Positions 58,293 to 64,000 of a DNA stretch of 64,000 nt are shown piece after piece; positions within the stretch are counted from its first letter, which is position 1, and each line of letters starts with the position of its first letter. The notes beneath the pieces were generated by a model. It was not told where the DNA came from. It saw only the letters and a program-made list of their open reading frames with translations, and made no database searches. This stretch comes from an uncultured Eubacteriales bacterium (GTDB lineage: Bacteria; Bacillota; Clostridia; Saccharofermentanales; UBA5734), in the NCBI GenBank assembly GCA_903835065.1, contig CAILLO010000047.1, positions 124,001 to 188,000 of the forward strand. Reading direction: 5' to 3'. Made by a program: the position numbers and the translations under genes.

Positions 58293-58643
58293 ATGGACGA
58301 CTGCATCTTCTGCCGCATCGTGAGGGGAGAGATCCCTTCGCCGCGCGTCTACGAGGACGACGACCTGATCGCGATCCACGACATCCACCCGGCCGCTCCG
58401 GTGCATGTCCTGATCGTCCCGAAGCGCCACTTCCGCGACCTCATGGACCTCGGGTCCGATCCGGAAGGACCCGCCGTGGCGGCCGCGGTCGCGCGCGCCC
58501 TGCCGCTCGTGGCGAAGGCCGCCGGGCTCTCGGGCCGAGGCTTCCGTCTCCTGTCGAACTGCGGCGCCGAGGCGGGGCAGACGGTGATGCACCTGCACTA
58601 CCACCTTCTCGGCGGGCGCCCCCTCGGGGAGAAGCTGCTCTAG
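58293..58643 (+). CDS. HIT family nucleotide-binding protein
   Basis: 116-residue HINT-type purine nucleoside phosphoramidase. CIFCRIVRGEIP with the zinc-like CxxC at the N-terminus, then HVLIVPKRH, and the HxHxH catalytic triad in QTVMHLHYHLLGG. GGAGGAG lies before the ATG. It follows alaS by 34 bases and is probably co-transcribed; the Hint reaction includes hydrolysis of aminoacyl-adenylates, which gives the pairing some sense. Confidence 0.94.
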   Translation: MDDCIFCRIVRGEIPSPRVYEDDDLIAIHDIHPAAPVHVLIVPKRHFRDLMDLGSDPEGPAVAAAVARALPLVAKAAGLSGRGFRLLSNCGAEAGQTVMHLHYHLLGGRPLGEKLL

Positions 58644-58674
58644 GTTACGACTTTCACTCCCCACGCATTTTCGA

Positions 58675-58704
58675 TTGACTTTGAATGAACCGCGTTCATA
58701 TAAT
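58675..58704 (+). promoter_or_regulatory. Promoter of the MFS-tetR operon
   Basis: TTGACT at 58675-58680, an 18-base spacer and a perfect TATAAT at 58699-58704. The first palindrome lies fully in the spacer. Confidence 0.75.
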
Positions 58705-58722
58705 GCGAACATGGTTCATTCA
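58682..58722. promoter_or_regulatory. Paired operator, probable TetR binding region
   Basis: Two short palindromes, ATGAAC-CGC-GTTCAT at 58685-58699 and GAAC-ATG-GTTC at 58707-58717, have centres 20 bases apart (two helical turns). Together they form a larger inverted repeat, TGAATGAAC (58682-58690) with GTTCATTCA (58714-58722). They cover the spacer, the -10 and the start point. The TetR gene downstream is the likely binder. Confidence 0.75.
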
Positions 58723-58748
58723 TAATGCGCAACAAGGAGGAACGTAAC

Positions 58749-60944
58749 ATGTCGCAGATTTCGACGATCGCCGTCCCGCAGGCGGCGGCCGGGTCGCCGG
58801 GAATCCCGGGAAGAAGGCCCCGCCTCGGCTGGATCCTCACCCTCTATCTGCTCGGCATCTTCATGGGCGCGATCGACACGGGCATCGTGACCCCCGCCCG
58901 CACCCTCATCCAGTCGGCCCTCAACGTCGACGGCCAGACCGGCATCTGGCTGATCACCATCTACACCCTCGCCTATGCCGCGATCATCCCGATCTCCGGC
59001 AAGCTCGCGGACCGCTATGGCCGGAAGGTCGTCTACCTGGTCAGCATCGCGCTCTTCGGCGCCGGCTCCCTGATCTGCGCCATGTCCGCAAGCACCGGCC
59101 TGTTCGGCGTCATCCTGGCGGGCCGCGTGGTCCAGGCCCTCGGTGGCGGCGGCATCATTCCCGTCGCGACCGCGGAATTCGGCACGACGTTCCCAGAGAA
59201 GCGCAGGGGCCTCGCGCTCGGCCTCGTGGGCGGCGTCTACGGCATCGCCAACATCGTCGGCTCCTCGGCCGGCAGCGCCATCCTCGACCTCTTCGGCAAG
59301 AGCCGCTGGGACATCCTCTTCCTCGTCAACGTCCCGATATCCTTGGCCGTCCTGGCCTTCGGACTCTTCTTCCTCCCCAACAACCGAGGCGAGAAGTCCG
59401 CCCCGATCGACTGGGCCGGCATCCCCGTGCTCGCCCTGATGATCCTCTCCCTGCTCTACGGTCTCCGCAACATCGATTTCTTCAAGTTCGGCACGTCGAT
59501 CGTCTCGGACAAGGTCTATCCGTTCCTGCTCGCGTTCGTGCTGCTGCTCCCCGTCCTCCTGCTCATCGAGCGCCGCGCGAAGGACCCGGTCCTCACGCTC
59601 GGCTTCTTCACCCAGCGCGAGACGCTGGTCACATTGGTGCTTTCGTTCCTCGTCGGCGTCATGATGATGGGCATGGTCTTCGTGCCCCAGCTTTCCGAGA
59701 ACGCGCTCCACATCGCTTCCGGCAGCGGCGGCTACTTCGTCGCCGTGCTCGGTCTGTTCGCCGGCCTGTCCGGTCCCCTGAGCGGCACGCTGATCGACCG
59801 CTTCGGCGCGAAGCGGGTCATCGGCATCGGGTTCCTCGTGACCTTCCTCGGTTCGCTGTACCTGATCTTCTACACCCTGTCCTTCCCGAGTCTCGTCGCC
59901 GTGCTCGTCGCCCTCGCTCTGGTCGGCCTCGGCCTCGGCTTCACGATGGGCACGCCGCTGAACTACATGATGCTCGGCTCCGCGCCCAAGGAACGCTCCA
60001 ATTCCGCTCTCGCGACCCTCTCGCTGGTGCGGTCCATCGGCACCGCGATCGCCCCGGCGATCATGGTCGGATTCCTGGCGAACGCCGGCCTGTCCGCTTC
60101 CACGGCGCTGACCGACCGCATGCCGCCGGTGCAGTTGCCGACGCTTGTCAACTACGTCAGACTGCAGACCCAGTACGCCGAGCTCGAGAAGGATCCGGTC
60201 ATGGCGGCCCGCATGGCGGATTCCTCGCTGCCCGACCTGTCCGCCTACCTCACGGCACCGGCCGACTCCGGCGGCATGACCGGCGGCGCGCTCCCCGCGG
60301 ACCTGAAGGAAAAGCTCCAGAACGCGGACGTGACCAACATCGTCGACGTCATGAAGGAGATCGCGGGCCGCATGTACGACCAGAACACGCCCGCCGTGGT
60401 CGTGAAGATCCAGAGCGGCCTCTCCATGGGCATCGCCGGCATCGACGGCGCCCTGGCGGACATGAAGACGCAGGCCGCCAAGATGGGCGACGGGATCGCG
60501 GGACTCGACACCGCGCTCGCGGGAATGAAGTCGGCCCTGGACGGATTCGACGCGGCGCTCGGTTCCCCGGCGCTGCCTCCTGCGCAGCGCGCCGCGATCG
60601 AAGCCCAGCGCGGCGGAGTCCAGGCCTCCTATGACAAGGCGACGACCGACCGAGCCGGTCTCGTGGCTGGAAAGTCCGGCATCGAATCGGCGATCGTCAA
60701 GCTCGCCGACGTCCAGTCGACGATGCAGGCCCTGGTCGCGGAGCTGCCGGGAGCCTTCGCGGACGCACGCACGGCCTACCTTGCCTCGATCGAGGGGAAG
60801 CGCGTCGAATTCGAGAAGATTTTCCAGGATTCCCTCGACGTCGGCTTCCGGAACATGTATCTGCTCGTCGCGGCCGCGACGGTACTTGCATTCCTCGTCC
60901 TACTCTTCTATCGTTCGAAGAAGAAGGCGCCCGCTGGGGCCTGA
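58749..60944 (+). CDS. MFS (DHA2-type) efflux transporter with large extracytoplasmic insert
   Basis: 731-residue proton-driven exporter of the 14-helix DHA2 type. Visible are LGIFMGAIDTGIVTPA in helix 1, GKLADRYGRKVV between helices 2 and 3, and GRVVQALGGGGIIPV (motif C-like). After the helix ending AIMVGFLANAG there are about 245 polar residues (roughly 453-698), with helical, repeat-like Asp/Ala-rich sequence. One last helix and a Lys-rich tail follow. Start 58749 is chosen because AAGGAGG lies 8 bases before it; ATG 58725 lacks one. The substrate is unknown. It is co-transcribed with the TetR gene after 17 bases. Confidence 0.9.
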   Translation: MSQISTIAVPQAAAGSPGIPGRRPRLGWILTLYLLGIFMGAIDTGIVTPARTLIQSALNVDGQTGIWLITIYTLAYAAIIPISGKLADRYGRKVVYLVSIALFGAGSLICAMSASTGLFGVILAGRVVQALGGGGIIPVATAEFGTTFPEKRRGLALGLVGGVYGIANIVGSSAGSAILDLFGKSRWDILFLVNVPISLAVLAFGLFFLPNNRGEKSAPIDWAGIPVLALMILSLLYGLRNIDFFKFGTSIVSDKVYPFLLAFVLLLPVLLLIERRAKDPVLTLGFFTQRETLVTLVLSFLVGVMMMGMVFVPQLSENALHIASGSGGYFVAVLGLFAGLSGPLSGTLIDRFGAKRVIGIGFLVTFLGSLYLIFYTLSFPSLVAVLVALALVGLGLGFTMGTPLNYMMLGSAPKERSNSALATLSLVRSIGTAIAPAIMVGFLANAGLSASTALTDRMPPVQLPTLVNYVRLQTQYAELEKDPVMAARMADSSLPDLSAYLTAPADSGGMTGGALPADLKEKLQNADVTNIVDVMKEIAGRMYDQNTPAVVVKIQSGLSMGIAGIDGALADMKTQAAKMGDGIAGLDTALAGMKSALDGFDAALGSPALPPAQRAAIEAQRGGVQASYDKATTDRAGLVAGKSGIESAIVKLADVQSTMQALVAELPGAFADARTAYLASIEGKRVEFEKIFQDSLDVGFRNMYLLVAAATVLAFLVLLFYRSKKKAPAGA

Positions 60945-60961
60945 TACGGAGGACGAAGACC

Positions 60962-61516
60962 ATGCCCAGAGCCATCGAGCACGCGAAGGCGGACATCCTC
61001 GGCACGGCGCGCCGGCTCATGGCCGAACAGGGTTACGCCCACCTGAACATGAGGACGGTGGCTTCGGCTTGCGGCATCGCCACCGGAACCCTTTACAACT
61101 ATTACCCTTCCAAGGACGACATCGTGTACGCCGTCATGCTGGAGGACTGGGAGATCCTGCTCGCGGAACTGGACGCCCGGTCCTCTTCCGCAACCGACGG
61201 GTCGGACCCGATGGCGGCGCTCCGGCGCATCTTCGAGGCGCTTCGCGTCTACGTCGCAGCGTACCGGGAGGTCTGGATGGCGATGGCCGCGATTCCAGAG
61301 GCCTCCAAACCCGATGTGGTCCGTAGCTACGAGCCGACCGTCTTCGTGCGCCAGCTGGGTTCCCGGGTCGGCGACGCGATGCCCCGCTGCGGGGAAGAGC
61401 CGCTCGAGCCGGTGATGCTGCAGGACCTGATCGTCCGGCTCTTCACGATGTACGCGATGCAGGGGGATTTCGACTTCGACCGCATCGAACCCGCGCTGAG
61501 AAGGCTGACGTGCTGA
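60962..61516 (+). CDS. TetR/AcrR family regulator
   Basis: 184-residue repressor. The N-terminal helix-turn-helix spans about residues 10-55 (ILGTARRLMAEQG, then RTVASACGIATGTLYNYYPSKDD). The all-helical ligand domain follows and is divergent. GGAGGAC lies before the ATG. It is the second gene of the MFS operon, and the paired palindromes at its promoter are the obvious operator, making it an autoregulated exporter/repressor unit. Confidence 0.93.
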   Translation: MPRAIEHAKADILGTARRLMAEQGYAHLNMRTVASACGIATGTLYNYYPSKDDIVYAVMLEDWEILLAELDARSSSATDGSDPMAALRRIFEALRVYVAAYREVWMAMAAIPEASKPDVVRSYEPTVFVRQLGSRVGDAMPRCGEEPLEPVMLQDLIVRLFTMYAMQGDFDFDRIEPALRRLTC

Positions 61517-61557
61517 TTCTCCGGGGGAGCCGGTAGCCCGTTCGTGCCCGGTTCATG

Positions 61558-61563
61558 TATAAT
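61558..61563 (+). promoter_or_regulatory. Predicted -10 box of hisS-aspS
   Basis: Perfect TATAAT, 24 bases before the hisS ATG. No good -35 at the right distance. Confidence 0.4.
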
Positions 61564-61587
61564 ACTGTAACTGCAAAGGAGACCCGC

Positions 61588-62841
61588 ATGCCTTCGATGA
61601 AAGCCCCCAAGGGAACCCGCGACATCCTGCCACCGGAGACTTCGGCCTGGCAGCGAGTCGAGAAGGCGTTCTCCTCCGTCGCCGCCCGCTTCGGATACGC
61701 CGAGATCCGGCTCCCCACCTTCGAGCACACCGAACTCTTCCAGCGCGGCGTCGGCGACACGACCGACATCGTCCAGAAGGAGATGTACACGTTCCTGGAC
61801 AAGGGCGGGCGGAGCCTGTCCCTGAGGCCGGAAGGGACCGCGGGCGTGGTCCGCGCGTACGTCGAGAACGGGATGCCGTCCCTGCCGACTCCCGTCAAGC
61901 TCTTCTACCTGATCACGGCCTTCCGGTACGAGAACGTCCAGAAGGGCCGCTACCGCGAGTTCCACCAGTTCGGAGCCGAGGCGTTCGGCGCCGCGGGACC
62001 CGCGATCGACGCCGAGATGATCGGCCTGCTCTCCGTCTTCTTCGAGGAGATGGGCCTGAAGCGCACGGGACTGCGGATCAACAGCATAGGCTGCCCCGTC
62101 TGCCGCGCATCCTACAACGACCTTCTTCGCGATTCCCTCCGCCCGCATCTCGCGGAGATTTGCGGCCTGTGCAACGACCGGTTCGAGCGCAACCCCCTGC
62201 GGATCCTCGACTGCAAGGAACCGAAGTGCCGCCCCTTCATCGAGGGCGCCCCCGCCCAGCTCGACCACCTCTGCCCGGACTGCGCCGCCCACTTCGAGGG
62301 CATGAAGGGCGAACTGGACCGGCTCGGAATCGCCTACGCGGTCGACCGCGGCATCGTCCGCGGCCTCGATTACTACACGCGCACAGTCTTCGAGTTCGTC
62401 TCGGAGAACGTCGGGACCCAGGGCACGATCTGCGGAGGCGGCCGCTACGACGGACTCGTCGAGGCCTGCGGAGGCCCTGCGACGCCCGGGATCGGATTCG
62501 CGCTCGGCGTCGAGAGGCTGCTCATGGAACTCGCCGCCCAGGGTGTCGTGAACCCGCCGCTCGAGCCCCCGACCCTCTTCGTGGCGGCCGTGGACGATAC
62601 GTCCGGACAAGAGGCGCGGAGGATCTGCCACCAGTTGCGCCGCGCCGGAGTTCCGGCGGAGGCGGATTGGAACGGGCGGAGCCTCAAGGCGCAGATGAAG
62701 GCCGCGAACCGGCTGGGCGCGCGCTACGCGGTCGTGATCGGCAGCGACGAGACCACGACCGGCCGCGCGAAACTCAAGAACATGAAGGACGGGACGGAGC
62801 GCGACGTCGCGCTGGACCGGCTGGCCGAGGAAATCCGGTGA
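61588..62841 (+). CDS. hisS: Histidyl-tRNA synthetase
   Basis: 417-residue class II synthetase. KAPKGTRDILPPE at the N-terminus, LRPEGTAGVVRAYVENG (motif 2 region), and FRYENVQKGRYREFHQFGAE. Histidine-A motifs are RGLDYYTRTVFE and GGGRYDGLVE, and GIGFALGVERL is motif 3. The C-terminal anticodon domain follows. A cysteine-containing insertion (CPVCRASYN and CGLCN) is common in Bacillota HisRS. AAAGGAG before ATG 61588 sets the start. aspS follows after 46 bases, the usual hisS-aspS pair. Confidence 0.97.
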   Translation: MPSMKAPKGTRDILPPETSAWQRVEKAFSSVAARFGYAEIRLPTFEHTELFQRGVGDTTDIVQKEMYTFLDKGGRSLSLRPEGTAGVVRAYVENGMPSLPTPVKLFYLITAFRYENVQKGRYREFHQFGAEAFGAAGPAIDAEMIGLLSVFFEEMGLKRTGLRINSIGCPVCRASYNDLLRDSLRPHLAEICGLCNDRFERNPLRILDCKEPKCRPFIEGAPAQLDHLCPDCAAHFEGMKGELDRLGIAYAVDRGIVRGLDYYTRTVFEFVSENVGTQGTICGGGRYDGLVEACGGPATPGIGFALGVERLLMELAAQGVVNPPLEPPTLFVAAVDDTSGQEARRICHQLRRAGVPAEADWNGRSLKAQMKAANRLGARYAVVIGSDETTTGRAKLKNMKDGTERDVALDRLAEEIR

Positions 62842-62887
62842 CGGGTCCCGGGAGGGGTCTGCCGGAACGGGGAAGGGGATCGCATCG

Positions 62888-64000
<1,113 letters not shown>

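Overview
The window is GC-rich bacterial chromosome with dense, mostly intact genes. It has no rRNA, transposase, integrase, CRISPR array or plasmid functions. The gene set points to a high-GC member of the Bacillota, probably Clostridia-like. Markers for this are MurT/GatD, AddAB, a Bacillus-type OhrR, MnmM (YtqB family), a tryptophan T-box, LL-diaminopimelate aminotransferase, a TM1266-type hydrogenase-system regulator and a serA/DUF1015 neighbourhood. A Chloroflexota origin is less likely but not excluded, because the YYY-domain protein family is known there. The assignment is inference from gene content.

Layout. (1) 2-14577 (+) is one tightly packed run: gltB (5' end outside the window), gltD, murT, gatD, dapF, carA, dapL, nadE, purF and a small unknown gene. 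Five of these ten genes supply glutamine-amidotransferase subunits or domains, so the run looks like a nitrogen-distribution and peptidoglycan-precursor operon. It ends in a damaged GyrI-like gene against a convergent zinc-ribbon membrane protein. (2) 15710-16695 (+) holds an OhrR-type regulator coupled to a small membrane protein. (3) 16703-17908 (-) encodes an M28-like lipoprotein. (4) 17991-29254 (+) holds an AAA ATPase with a DUF4276/TOPRIM-like protein, a defence-like pair whose second gene overlaps hemW, then addB, addA and mnmM. (5) 29251-36430 holds mixed-strand genes: a DMT transporter, a glutathione-peroxidase stub leader coupled to a tocopherol-cyclase-like gene, gdhA, an acyl-CoA synthetase coupled to a transglutaminase lipoprotein, and an ECF S component. 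(6) 36444-38519 holds a TM1266-type regulator, a PIN-PhoH ATPase and tRNA-Ala(CGC) with its own promoter and terminator. (7) 38549-42368 (-) encodes two large surface-anchored RCC1-repeat proteins. (8) 42475-49945 (+) holds a Trp T-box with stand-alone trpB2, a CCA-adding enzyme, a PP2C-like/LysM membrane protein, a SerC-like aminotransferase and serA. (9) 50050-55407 (-) holds DUF1015, an FAD oxidoreductase and a giant YYY membrane protein. (10) 55526-64000 (+) holds alaS, a HIT protein, an MFS exporter with paired operators and its likely TetR regulator, hisS, and aspS (3' end outside the window).

The items most worth a second look are the AAA/DUF4276 pair wired into the hemW-addBA operon, the amidotransferase-rich operon, the GPx-stub leader, the Trp T-box on a lone trpB2, the PP2C-like/LysM protein, the RCC1 pair, and the 20-bp-phased palindromes at the MFS promoter. 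All were read by eye. No database search or folding was run.
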